Assembly: GCF_963259705.1 (NCBI RefSeq)
Contig: NC_081847.1
Location: 73,615,754 to 73,679,753, forward strand
From: Myotis daubentonii
Lineage: Eukaryota; Chordata; Mammalia; Chiroptera; Vespertilionidae
Length of the DNA stretch: 64,000 nucleotides
Reading direction: 5' to 3'
Shown here one piece after another: positions 47,001 through 55,929 of the stretch (its first letter is position 1; every line of letters starts with the position of its first letter). The position numbers and the translations under genes were made by a program. A model generated the notes under the pieces. The model was not told the origin of the DNA. It saw only the letters and a program-made list of their open reading frames with translations, and did no database searches.

Positions 47001-48894
47001 CTCTTGCCTTTTTCAGCTAAGAAAGTAGAGCAGCTTCAAACAGAATCATCAGAATCATCTCAGAATCACATATATAGCATTGTGGCTAAAGCCTGTGAGC
47101 TTTGGAGTGCTCAACTCACTGCCCTGAGCAAGTTAGTAAATAAACTTAAGCCTCAATTTCCTCATCTGTAAAATAGAGATGATAGTACCTAACTCATAAG
47201 TGTCCTTCTGAAGATTAAATTAGATGCTCCATGGAAAGAGCTGCAATTTGCGCCTGGCAAATAGAATGTATTCCGTAAATATTAGCAATTATTGTTATTA
47301 CAAGTCAACACATTCTAAAAGTCAATATAGCCAGTTTACTCCAGCCTCTATAAAAATGGCCCACAGTCACTCACATATTCAATATTTCCTTTGTATAATT
47401 TAAGTGATGACCTAACTTTCTGAGAAGGTACTAAACTCTGTTTCATTACTAAATATATTACCTACTCAGCCCCATTCTGAAAGTCAAAATACTTTTTCTG
47501 TATTAAGATCCTTTCTCCAAGAGAGGTTTTAAAAGGACTTCTTACATCCTTACCTGCCACATCAATTCTTTGCTCCCACATCCCAAAGAAGCATATTTAT
47601 ACTCTTTGAAGTTTTCTGAACTCCAGGGGTCTCATCGCCCTCTTTTAAAATCCTAGGTTGGCTAAACATAGTTAAGACACTTAGCATCTATGTAGTCTTG
47701 CATAACACCCAGCTCGGAAGTCACCTTCTGGGAAACTTTCCCACCCCCAGACAAAATTAAGTCCCCTAGTCCCCAAAGCCCTTTGGGTATACATATGCCC
47801 CAGGACCTACCTTATAATTAACTAATTGTCTCCCCCAATACACTGAATTGAGGGCAGGCGCAGCACTGCGGTAGCACTGGGCTTGGCACATTTTAGGTGC
47901 TCAAGAAATGCCACATTTTTGCTTAACCGGCCTATCTCCTGCCAGAGTACCACTTCAAAATCTGGACATACAGCTGCTCTCAGTAGAGCAGGCTAATATG
48001 ATGGGCTGCTGATGACAACATCAGAAAACCTACTCATCAGCTTCTCCCATTGGAGAGGTTCCTGGAACCCCAACTCCACTGAACAAGATTATGTACCAAC
48101 AGAATTTGTGGGAATTCCCAGCACACCAGATCTCCTTAATCAAGAACGTTGAAAAGGCTCAAAGAGTAATAAGCCTTTTATTGGGAGAATCTTCACTGGG
48201 TAACTGAAGTGAAAATATTCAAGGAATAAATGCCTTGCTTTGGCTGAACCGAGTTCGAAAACATAAAGATCTGGGGGAAGCAAATAGCTCTTGATACCTG
48301 AAAAAAACACAGCGGCTTTTGAAAAAGAATGAACAGAAAGCAGGGTGGGTTGATGGTCACTCTTTGTTTCAATAAATAAAATCTTTTTTTTCCCCCTTTC
48401 CCATAGTCCAAAAGAAAAAGCCAATACCCCCGGACCATGATGAGATGCTCCACCACCTTTCCCCCTGACAAGTACACTAAACTGCATTTCTTAAAAAGCA
48501 CTGCCTTAGGAACCTCAGCCACTTGAAAAGTTCTAGTCAATAACACTTTACCTTCATTTTTTTAAAAATCAATATGCCTGAGTTCAACATTTACATTGGG
48601 TGGCCCATGGAGAACTTGTAAACTTTTTGAAGGGAGGTACTACTTACTACCTTTGCAAACAACACAACTTGGGGAAAAACAATCTCAAAATAGGAAGAAC
48701 TCCACAAAGGGTGGCTTTAGTTTTACAGCCGTAATTCCTATCATAAACATCTTACCAAAAAAAAAAAAAATCAACTGTTGCCAGAGGGAAGCTTTCATTC
48801 TGGATGCAGAAAAGGAAACAAACAAGCAGCAGAAAGGGAATTACCCCCAAAATAAAGTTCACTTTGGGGGAAAAAAAAAATAGTCACAATTGCG
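44001..48894. other. Promoter-proximal intron 2, mostly unique sequence with MIR and L2 relics
   Basis: The first about 4.9 kb of intron 2 beside the CpG island contains no young insertion, in contrast to the rest of the intron. Recognisable relics are a MIR (-) at about 47050-47290 (CTCAATTTCCTCATCTGTAA) and an L2 3' end (+) at about 47690-47915 (TTGGCACATTTTAGGTGCTC). No gene is seen. Confidence 0.6.
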
Positions 48895-49372
48895 TCCCCC
48901 ACCCTTCCCTGCCCGGCGAGGGCTGTGATGGACACGGCTCTGCTCTGCAGAGAGCTCTCTCTGGGCAGCTCAGGGAAGGAGCCGAGGGAGGGAGAGAAAG
49001 GCTCAGGCACTGAAAGGAGAGGAGAGAGAAAAAGAAAATGGCGCAGAGACTAAGTCCCGACTGTCGACAAGGCGACTTTCCCGGGAGAAATCCGGACCCG
49101 CACAGGCTGCCCGAGGCCCGGCTGCAGGCGACACAGGGTCTCCGTTGCCCCCTCTCGGGAGGGCTGCGATCTGGGGGGGCTGGGGTTCCCGGAAAGCAGG
49201 TCTAGAGGCGGCCCGATGGGAACAATGGGGCCGGTGAGCGAGGAGCCCGGACTTAGTCTCTGGGACGCCATGTCTGTCCTCTGCCGGCGCCGGCGGGCGC
49301 GGGGCAGGCGGCCGGCGACGGGGGGAAGGGGGGAGCGGGGGGGTCCGGGGTCGGGGCGGGGGGCACACTCAC

Positions 49373-49397
49373 CATTCAATCGGAAATCCGCTTCGAT
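49373..49397 (-). CDS. TOP1: DNA topoisomerase I, exon 2 (IEADFRLN + first base of next codon)
   Basis: This 25-nt micro-exon encodes IEADFRLN plus the G of the following Asp codon, so it ends in phase 1. It sits between a TTCCCCTCCAG acceptor and a consensus GTGAGT donor. The peptide is the conserved continuation of the TOP1 N-terminus. It was too short for automated ORF detection and was found by matching the expected protein and the splice phase to exons 1 and 3. Confidence 0.96.
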
Positions 49398-49697
49398 CTG
49401 GAGGGGAAAAAGGAGAGACTATGAGACAACAGGGACATGAACCCCGCGGGCGGCGAGCGCGCGCACCGGGGGCCTGGCCCTCCCTGCTTCCCCCAGGGGT
49501 GGGGGCCCCAGGGAGGGCCCGAGGGGGCAGCCATCCCCCCCACACCGTAACTTCGGAGCTTTCGTCCGGGGCCTGGAGGTCAGATGTTCTCTGGCCGACC
49601 GCCCCTGGCCGGGGGCTCCGGCCTGTCAAAGCGGGAGGTCGGGGCCGGGGCCGGAGACCGCGGGGGGCCGAGGCGGGGCGCGGAGGTCGGGCTGTAC
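49398..49697 (-). other. TOP1: TOP1 intron 1 (300 bp, CpG-rich)
   Basis: This is a short intron between a GTACAG donor and a pyrimidine-rich acceptor (TTTTTCCCCTCCAG). It lies wholly within the CpG island and is very rich in G and C. Long GC-rich open frames cross it on both strands, but they are by-products of stop-codon depletion. Confidence 0.95.
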
Positions 49698-49730
49698 CTG
49701 GGAATCGTTGTGCAGATGGTCCCCACTCAT
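49698..49730 (-). CDS. TOP1: DNA topoisomerase I, coding part of exon 1 (MSGDHLHNDSQ)
   Basis: The minus strand reads ATG at 49730-49728, then 11 codons giving MSGDHLHNDSQ, and ends CAG at 49698. It is followed directly by a GTACAG donor (49697-49692). This is the conserved N-terminus of vertebrate TOP1. The start lies inside the CpG island about 250 nt downstream of the predicted transcription start, and no in-frame upstream ATG competes with it. The exon ends in phase 0. It encodes the beginning of the disordered, protease-sensitive N-terminal domain that targets the enzyme to nucleus and nucleolus. Confidence 0.97.
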
Positions 49731-49985
49731 TTCGGCCGGAGCGGCGAGCGCGGCGGGTGGCAAGGGGCGCCGAGGAGACGCAGGCGGTCGGGACCGGCCT
49801 GTGCGGGCGGACGGGGGCTCTCGGAGGCTCCGGAGGCGCGGGTAAGCGGGGGCGGGGGCGGAGGGTCTGAGCCTCCGGGAACGCTGAGGCGGCGGCGGCG
49901 GCGGCGGCGGCGACGCTCAGACTGCCGGGCCGGCGGCGAGAGCAGACCCCAGCAGTTGTGTAACAGCCTAAGTTCGCATTTCGAC
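49731..49985 (-). other. TOP1: TOP1 5' untranslated region (predicted)
   Basis: Region between the start codon and the predicted transcription start, placed about 25-30 nt downstream of the TATA-like TTTAAAAG. It is GC-rich and includes eight GGC units (CCG in mRNA sense register) at 49888-49911. If transcription begins upstream of 49979, a three-codon upstream ORF (ATG CGA ACT TAG, from 49979 down) would sit at the very 5' end. The exact start site is inferred and was not observed. Confidence 0.7.
49888..49911. repeat. (GGC)8 trinucleotide repeat in TOP1 5' UTR
   Basis: Eight uninterrupted GGC units on the plus strand lie within the predicted TOP1 5' UTR. CGG/GCC tracts of this kind are common in CpG-island 5' UTRs and are potentially length-polymorphic. 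Confidence 0.95.
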
Positions 49986-50005
49986 TCACTGCGCCTGCGC
50001 GGCCT

Positions 50006-50013
50006 CTTTTAAA
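50006..50013 (-). promoter_or_regulatory. TATA-like element TTTAAAAG
   Basis: On the minus strand TTTAAAAG lies between the CRE and the predicted start site. It is an imperfect TATA box and may act as a weak start-site positioner in an otherwise CpG-type promoter. Confidence 0.5.
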
Positions 50014-50024
50014 CGGGACGTCTG

Positions 50025-50032
50025 CTACGTCA
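50025..50032 (-). promoter_or_regulatory. CRE/ATF site (TGACGTAG)
   Basis: Minus-strand TGACGTAG matches a variant CREB/ATF site and lies about 15 bp upstream of the TATA-like element. A second GACGTC core lies at 50017-50022. A CRE close to the start is a known feature of the human TOP1 promoter. Confidence 0.7.
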
Positions 50033-50052
50033 GAGACTCGTGGAAGGAGGGA

Positions 50053-50107
50053 CCGCCCCCTCGCGCTTCTAAAGGAGTACCTGGTTTTGCATCGACTGCC
50101 CCGCCCC
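50053..50107 (-). promoter_or_regulatory. Two GC boxes (Sp1-type)
   Basis: CCGCCCCC at 50053-50060 and GCCCCGCCCC at 50098-50107 (plus strand) are Sp1/KLF-type GC boxes between the CRE and the octamer. Confidence 0.65.
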
Positions 50108-50128
50108 TAGCCCACGCGTGACGCTGTG

Positions 50129-50136
50129 ATTTGCAT
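50129..50136 (-). promoter_or_regulatory. Perfect octamer (ATGCAAAT on gene strand)
   Basis: Plus-strand ATTTGCAT is the reverse of the canonical POU-factor octamer ATGCAAAT. It lies about 150 bp upstream of the predicted TOP1 start. Confidence 0.75.
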
Positions 50137-50237
50137 AAGGAGCCGGCTCCTCCCATGGCCGCCCACCCCCAACAACCTACACCTATTCTTCCTCTCCCGG
50201 AGCCTTTTCTCGGAACCCTGGTCCCCGCTGATGGCAG

Positions 50238-50249
50238 TGCGCAGGCGCA
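50238..50249. promoter_or_regulatory. NRF1-like motif TGCGCAGGCGCA
   Basis: TGCGCAGGCGCA is close to the palindromic NRF1 consensus. A second copy of the same core (TGCGCCTGCGC, opposite strand) is at 49990-50000 beside the predicted start site. NRF1 sites are typical of housekeeping CpG promoters. Confidence 0.6.
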
Positions 50250-50286
50250 GCCTGGACCCGCCTCCGGACCCGGCCGGCCGCGCGGC

Positions 50287-50292
50287 CACGTG
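50287..50292. promoter_or_regulatory. CACGTG E-box
   Basis: A perfect palindromic CACGTG within GGCCACGTGGT, about 300 bp upstream of the predicted TOP1 start. It could bind MYC/MAX or USF, consistent with the Myc-related site reported for human TOP1 as I recall it. Confidence 0.65.
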
Positions 50293-50593
50293 GTGGGCCT
50301 TTAAAGGCAGACCGCGCCGGGCGGGCGGGACGGGATAGCCCGCTTCTGCACCTCCCCAGGACTGCTCAGCCTTGGTGACGGGGGTCCCGGAGCTCCCACC
50401 AGCGCTTCCTCACTCATTCACCAGACTCGGAGGCCGCTTGGCGGGAGGAGCCCCCGCCCCGGCCTTTGTCCAGGCTTTCCAACTTCTGTATTATTTCATG
50501 CACACTTCTTAAAATTTAATTTTACAACTAACCAAAGATCTGGTTCAGTTCCAGTTTTCAGCCGGGTACAGGAAGCCCTGGGGCACAAGAGGC

Positions 50594-50870
50594 GCAAAAT
50601 CCTTTCGTTCATTCTACATACATTGAGCATCCACTGTGAGCCAGGAATTGTGACGAGAAAGAGGGCGGTGCAAGGGGTCAGGGGGAAGGAGGCCTGGAGT
50701 AAACACAACCACAGCCAAGCGTTGACCACCGCTGGAACACTAGCACGCTATGGGACAGAGAGGGGCAGAACTGCAGTTTATGGAACATCTACTGTGTCCT
50801 CTGCGCTCTGAGTGAGTATACACACTAGCTCTGTGAAGTCGCCTATTTTACTGAAGTTAAACTATTACAG
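50594..50870. repeat. L2/MIR-like relics upstream of TOP1
   Basis: TTGAGCATCCACTGTGAGCC and ACATCTACTGTGTCCTCTGC resemble L2 and MIR cores respectively. Diverged. Confidence 0.5.
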
Positions 50871-50879
50871 ACATGTGTC

Positions 50880-52060
50880 CTACAACCACCTACTTGACAT
50901 CTACACTTGGATAACTCACCATCTTCCTCCTCCACCAGGCTAGAAAAGCTCCACGCTGGACATCTTCCTCTCCCCCATTTCTCATTAGTCCAGCTGGTAG
51001 CATTTCTTTAATTTTTCTACTTCTCTCCCCTGCCCACACACCTGTCCAAATAGGCATTATCTCTTGCTTGTATTATTAAAATACAGTATACGCCTAACTG
51101 GGGTGCCTGCTTCGGTCTGGCCCTCTCACATAGTGCTCACCAGCAGTAGCCAAGGTGATCTTCTCAACACCGAAATCTAACCGTCATCCCTTTCTCACAA
51201 TACTTCCCATCATTCTTAGTTTAAAGTTCAAAATTCTTAAAGTAGCTGCCAAGGCCCTGCATAGTCTGCTTAATTCAAGTGTGACCTTTGTGACTTTTGT
51301 CCTATTACCACTTCCATTATTATTACTTAAGATTTAAATTGTACCTTTCTTTATTTACTTTCATCCTAAATGATACTATATGAAATAATAATGTCTGTGA
51401 AATCATCCTATATAATAAAAGGGTAATATGCAAATTGGCCCTAACAGCAGAATGACCAGAATGACCACTTGACCAGTCACTATGAGGCACACTGACCACC
51501 TCTAGGTCCCTTTCCCCAGCAGCAGGCTCCGATTGCCCAATGGTGAACAGGGAACTGGGGGTGGGTGGTGGTGATGGGGAGAGGGGAGCGCGGCTGCAGG
51601 CAGCCAGGGAAGATGGCCCTGATCACAGACCAGGCCTAGGGACTGTACCATGCATGAATTTCATGCGCCAGGTGTCTAGTTTATGAATAAATACAAAAAT
51701 GTTCACCCATGGACCATTGAAATTGTCCCTATCACATCTACTGGTAAATACTTTGGGATTAATTCGTATGAATGCTTTAAAGCTCAATTTTAATATCATT
51801 TCCTCAAAGTGATCCTCCTCCCCACCCCTACTCTCTGTCTCCCTCTTCCCCAGGCTAATTAAGAGCCCCTCATGGAGAGTCCTTTTCTTTTGCAACATTT
51901 ATCACAATTGCTATTAAGTTACTAATGGGGGTAATTAATGATTTTATTTCTATCTCCCCTATTGAAGGGTGGGGACCTCGTCTATCTTGCTTAGTACTCA
52001 ATCCTCAGCACCCAGCAACAGGGCCTACAGAACAGATGTGTAACCAACAAGTAAATGAAA
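50880..52060 (+). repeat. L2 LINE 3' region (+), split by a Helitron
   Basis: L2 landmarks occur in order on both sides of the Helitron. AAGTTCAAAATTCTTAAAGT and TGCCAAGGCCCTGCATAGTC are on the left. On the right are CAACATTTATCACAATTGCT, GGGACCTCGTCTATCTTGC and CCTCAGCACCCAGCAACAGG. The interruption is 51406-51679. Confidence 0.75.
51406..51679 (+). mobile_element. Short non-autonomous Helitron (HeliBat type), 274 bp
   Basis: 5' end TCCTATATAATAAAAGGGTA followed by ATATGCAAAT and 3' end CTAG before a host T. A palindrome GCATGAATTTCATGC (51652-51666) lies 10 nt before the end. These are the TC...hairpin...CTAG features of vesper-bat Helitrons inserted between A and T with no target duplication. 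No Rep/helicase coding. Confidence 0.92.
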
Positions 52061-52706
52061 AAAGAGAAGACACTGATGGAGTTTAGAGCCCTGGTTCCTA
52101 CTGCCCCCTGGGGCCTTATTTCACTCCTGCTCCTGTACCTTTAAATAAATCCCCCCCCCCCTTTTATTTGATGGAGCTCTGATGGGTCACTTAAGACCAA
52201 GAGCTCTAAGTGATGCAAGTCTAATCTATACTTGACTCCTGGGCATTCTCAAGGCCTCTATTTTCCTTTTGGCTCTAGCCCACGGCCCCTCATGTAATGG
52301 CACCTGGATACCTCCTGGCATTTTGACCTTTGATGCTGGCACTATCTCGAATTTGCCAGTTTTTGGGCAGCAGTATCTTCTGGCAGTTGTCCCTGCCTGT
52401 GGTGGCTAGCCTAAGGACCTGCTGCCCTTTTGAGATTTGGATACCCTCAGAAAAGAATCTGCTTGACACCCAGAAAGGAGGCTAAGGCTGGCAATCCCCA
52501 AAACAACCAGAAACGCCCTTTGCCTCAATAGCTCAGCAAAGGTTGACATTTGCCGAAGAAGAGAACCAACAGGAAAGCTGGCAACCCTTGAGTCATGGAA
52601 CGAGAGGACAGGCAACAAGGATGTAGGAGCTGGCATGTAGCTCAGAGCAAGGAAGGGAGTCCACTCTCACATACCTCCTTTGTCTTCCCACCAGAAGACA
52701 TCCTTT

Positions 52707-53434
52707 TGCCGGGAGCCAGTCCATGCTTGCTGTTTCAAGGGACCTGGCATATATGGCATACTGTTCTTAATATGTTTGCTCACCTTCTTGGCACTATGTG
52801 TTTTAACCAAGGTCTCTGAGAAAGGTTGTTTCCCCAGGTAGGGATTTTCCCCTGAAGTTAGGGAGGGAATAAAACCCCTTAACTAAGTGCCAGGCGGGTA
52901 ATTAATCACTTTAACTACAAACAATCATGCTTAAGCTGCATAATCTTTACTCCCTGGAATGGAGATAAGAAACGCCCTAACCTTTGTAATAGAGATTGAT
53001 AGGATTGAATCAACTGGTATAAATACAGATGTAACAAGACAGAGAGAGACGGAACTTAGAAGAGAGCCAAGAACACAGAACCTACACAGAACGTTCTCTA
53101 GAGACAGAAGAACTTCGCTGGAGAAAACATGGCAAAAGATCCTGGACTGAACCTGACTATAGAACATGGCAAGAGAACCTGACTAGAACCTGGTGACCGA
53201 ACCTGGCTAGAGATCTCAGACAGAACCTGGCTGGAGAACCTAGTGAGGGAACATGGCTACAGAACCTGGCTGGAGATCCTAAGCAGAACCTCTCTGGAGA
53301 TCGAGACCAGAACTTGGCTGGAGATCCTGGCTAGGCTGCTGATCAACTGAACGCTGTCTCCGTGTCATTCCTTCTTCGCCGACTCCGTCTACGCCTTTGG
53401 GAACCCCTGGACCTGCTGGGGTTGGACCCCAGCA
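52707..53434 (+). mobile_element. Solo LTR of a class II (ERV2-type) endogenous retrovirus
   Basis: 728 bp starting TGCCGGGAGCC and ending CCCCAGCA, flanked by a perfect 6-bp duplication TCCTTT (52701-52706 and 53435-53440). A 6-bp duplication is typical of ERV2. It has an AATAAA near 52870 and a TATAAATA at 53018-53025. No gag, pol or env is present, so it is a recombined solo LTR. The part from about 53121 to 53332 is a degenerate tandem array of units resembling GAACCTGGCTGGAGATCCT. The orientation is inferred from TG...CA and the TATA position. Confidence 0.87.
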
Positions 53435-53454
53435 TCCTTTCTGCCCTGAGGACA

Positions 53455-53960
53455 TTTATTCATTCAACCAATATTCCCTGAGGAATGAGGGAGGGGGAGC
53501 TATCGTGGTAGATGGGTACTATGCTACAGATATTAAGAAGACCTAATCATCATTTTGAAAAAGCTTCTAGTCTGATCAGAAGATAGACATTTCCCAACGG
53601 TTACCATACGGTACAAGGAATAACAGACATGAGATGACCAGCCATCAGTTGCTGTGGGAATACTGGGGTGGGGGAGGCATATCCAACTCACCAGTGGTTG
53701 GGGGGCGGAACATTAAGAAAGGCTTTCAGTTTGATGCCATTCTTGAAAGATGAGGAGGGGCTGGCCTGTGAAAGAGAATGGAAGGCATTGCAGGAAGAAG
53801 AGCATCCTATGCAAAGGCAAAGTCATGGGCATGAATAGAATAAGGGGAAGTGAGAAGATAAGGAGGCTGGAAAGGTGGAGAGGCCTCCTCAGTGACAGCA
53901 AGCAACTGCAGGGTAAGCTATGCCAGGGGTTTGAGAACAACCAGGAGTTGGGGACAGTTC
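53455..53960 (-). repeat. L2 LINE relic (-)
   Basis: ATTCATTCAACCAATATTCC at the left and GATGAGGAGGGGCTGGCCTG, GGAAGAAGAGCATCCTATGC to the right follow reverse-complement L2 3' sequence. Confidence 0.7.
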
Positions 53961-54129
53961 GAAATGGGAAGATTACTCAGGAGGCCTATGGAGACTGCTG
54001 GAAGTGTTTCAGAAGCATCATTAACCATGGAATGACTGTGAGGATGCAGACTGTGAAGGGCACAGAGGCTATTGGCCTGTGTCCAGGGTACAGCCCAAGG
54101 AGATGCTATGACAGCAGCTCTCTCTGAAC

Positions 54130-54319
54130 CAGTGGTTCTCAACCTTCTGGCCCTTTAAATACAGTTCCTCATGTTGTGACCCAACCATAAAATTATTTTC
54201 GTTGCTACTTCATAGCTGTAATGTTGCTACTGTTATGAATCGTAATGTAAATATCTGATATGCAGGATGGTCTTAGGCGACCCCTGTGAAAAGGTCGTTC
54301 GACCAGTTGAGAACTGCTG
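54130..54319 (-). mobile_element. SPIN-type hAT MITE, short class
   Basis: 190 bp, CAGTGGTTCTCAACCTTCTG ... GTTGAGAACTGCTG, with TTAGGCGACCCCTGTGAAAA. Same orientation and same internal deletion as the copy at 6049. It has lost part of the subterminal GGTCGCGACCC segment. Flanks CTCTGAAC and CTTGAAAC are only loosely similar. Confidence 0.9.
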
Positions 54320-54755
54320 CTTGAAACCTTCCTCTCACAGGGTATGCTGCTGGGACATCATTCTGCTGCTCAGTTCCAGCTGCCTCCAACTTGAGAACCA
54401 GTGGGCAGGAGAAGCAAAGAGGTAGGAACTGGGGCTCCAGGAAATACTGTAAAATTCTGGGAGGGGAACCCCAAGCTGACTCAGCATGACTCTCCAAGAA
54501 AATGGAATAGAAGTGGCAGCTGCACTTAGGAACCAGCAGGTGACAGCTTAGCCAGATCAGGTTTTGAAAAGCTCTACTTCCTTGTACCCCGAACAAGCCC
54601 CCCACGTCCTCAATCCCATCGCCTTCACCTCCACGGAGCCTGACTCACTACAGCACCTTCTCTTCCTCCTGCATAGTAACTTCTCCACTTGCTTCCTCTC
54701 CCAATTACCCCCTTGACCTTCTTAAAAAAAAATAACATCTCACGTTAATTATCAT

Positions 54756-54975
54756 GTGCTCTGCCCTATGCTAAATACTTCACCTACATTATTTCTCAAT
54801 AACCTTATGAAGCAGGTACTACTCGTTCTACCATTATACACACCAGAAAACTGAGGCTTAAGAAGACTAAGTTAATTTGCCCAAAGTCACACAGCTATTG
54901 AGTGGTGGGGCTATGATTTGAACCGAAGTAGTCTCACAGTGGAGCCCAGTCTCTGAGTCCCTGTACTGCCTCCAA
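54756..54975 (+). repeat. MIR SINE (+)
   Basis: ATGTGCTCTGCCCTATGCTA, CAGAAAACTGAGGCTTAAGA, AATTTGCCCAAAGTCACACA and GCCCAGTCTCTGAGTCCCTG follow MIR order nearly end to end. Confidence 0.9.
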
Positions 54976-55184
54976 AGCTGCCTTTAGGTCCGTTTCCCTC
55001 GCCTTGTTTGAAATATTCAGAAAGGATAGTTCGTCCACGCTTGCTGCCTTTTCTGCCTTACTTCCCATCTCTTAAACACTGTTGATGTGACTTCTATTCT
55101 AATCAGAGACTGCCCAGTTTCCAAATAGAGCAGCCTTATTCTCCTGGGCCTTTCTGCAGCACTCAAGGATGTGGATGGCACATT

Positions 55185-55403
55185 TTTTTTAAAATATATT
55201 TTATTGATTTTTTACAGAGAGGAAGGGAGAGAGATAGAGAGTTAGAAACATCGATGAGAGAGAAACATCGATCAGCTGCCTCCTGCACATCTCCTACTGG
55301 GGATGTGCCCGCATCCCAAGTACATGCCCTTGACCGGAATCGAACCTGGGACCCTTCGGTCCGCAAGCCGACGCTCTATCCACTGAGCCAAACCGGTTTC
55401 GGC
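55185..55403 (-). mobile_element. VES SINE (-), young, with perfect 13-bp TSD
   Basis: Near-consensus copy ending CTGAGCCAAACCGGTTTCGG. TGGATGGCACATT is at 55172-55184 and 55404-55416. Confidence 0.97.
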
Positions 55404-55929
55404 TGGATGGCACATTCTTTGGGTCCTTTACATTTGGCTCAAATGACATGAATTCTCTTGGTTTTCCTCCTACCTCCAGAAATGCCTTTTTTTTTTTTCC
55501 TGCCTCCTCTTCTCCCAGCAGAATGTAAACAGTCCCAAAGCTTCTGTCATCAACCTTCTTTCTCTACACACCCTCCTCTTGGAAGCTTTATGGATTCTAT
55601 ATTGACTTATGTAGATGGCTCCTCAAATGGATGTCTCTAACCTTGACTTCTTTTGGAGCTACATCCACCTATTGCATGTGTCCACTTGATGGCCCTCAGA
55701 ATCCTCTGCTCCTGAGTTCAACTTTTGCCCTGAACCTACCCTTTCCTTCTATGGTCTCTGCTCGGTGAATAGCTCTACTTACTCCCAGTCTCACAGGCTC
55801 AACTCAAGAGGCAGAATTAGAGCCTCTTGAGTTTACCTTATCCTCCTCCATATCCCATTGTGGCTACTACCTCTGAGAGTCTGCCAAGCTCCTTCTGTAA
55901 TTATCTCTCCTTCCTTCCCTAGAGTTCTT
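55404..55929. other. Intergenic stretch, nothing recognised
   Basis: Pyrimidine-rich unclassified sequence with a T-run at 55487-55498. Confidence 0.5.

Larger units (their letters stand above)
19306..49372 (-). other. TOP1: TOP1 intron 2 (about 30.1 kb)
   Basis: This large first-tier intron runs from the GTGAGT donor beside exon 2 to the acceptor ending TTGCAG before exon 3. It is filled with VES SINEs, two SPIN-type hATs (32002-32311, 41121-41331), an L1 (23037-23926), MLT1, MIR and L2 relics and the U6 fragment. I saw no other exon-like or gene-like signal in it. Confidence 0.93.
1..49985 (-). other. TOP1: TOP1 transcription unit, 5' portion (exons 1-4 and introns 1-3 complete, intron 4 partial)
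   Basis: Four short minus-strand segments, joined at canonical splice sites, give one continuous 285-nt frame of 95 codons. It matches the start of vertebrate DNA topoisomerase I, from the MSGDHLHNDSQ terminus through the KHKDKHKD-type charged tract to KRKEEK. The gene starts near 49980 and continues beyond position 1. The remaining N-terminal domain, core, linker and Tyr-containing C-terminal domain are therefore outside the window. Type IB topoisomerase I relaxes supercoils in the nucleus and nucleolus through a transient 3'-phosphotyrosine nick. That activity is known for the family and cannot be seen here. I looked for exon 5 (expected to begin near VRASGDAK) in 1-3335 and did not find it. 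Confidence 0.96.
49990..50310 (-). promoter_or_regulatory. TOP1 core and proximal promoter
   Basis: Reading toward the gene, this region carries a CACGTG E-box, an NRF1-like motif, an ATGCAAAT octamer, GC boxes, a CRE/ATF site, a TATA-like TTTAAAAG and a second NRF1-like motif. Published work on the human TOP1 promoter, as I recall it, describes Sp1, octamer, CREB/ATF and Myc-related factor sites, so the arrangement fits orthology. Function is inferred from motif and position. Confidence 0.8.
48895..50480. promoter_or_regulatory. CpG island spanning TOP1 exons 1-2 and promoter
   Basis: An abrupt, dense run of CpG dinucleotides and high GC starts near 48.9 kb and fades by about 50.5 kb, with AT-rich sequence on both sides. 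It covers both first exons, intron 1, the 5' UTR and the upstream promoter, as expected for a ubiquitously expressed housekeeping gene. Borders were judged by eye. Confidence 0.9.

Noticed and set aside
49369..49989. 206-codon minus-strand ORF (and overlapping long ORFs on both strands) in the CpG island
   Set aside because: GC-rich sequence lacks stop codons by composition. The frame crosses TOP1 intron 1 and the 5' UTR, and the product is low-complexity Ala/Pro/Arg.
53121..53332. Spaced tandem repeat resembling a CRISPR-like array
   Set aside because: Units are degenerate and contiguous without unique spacers of fixed length. They lie inside an LTR of a mammalian ERV.
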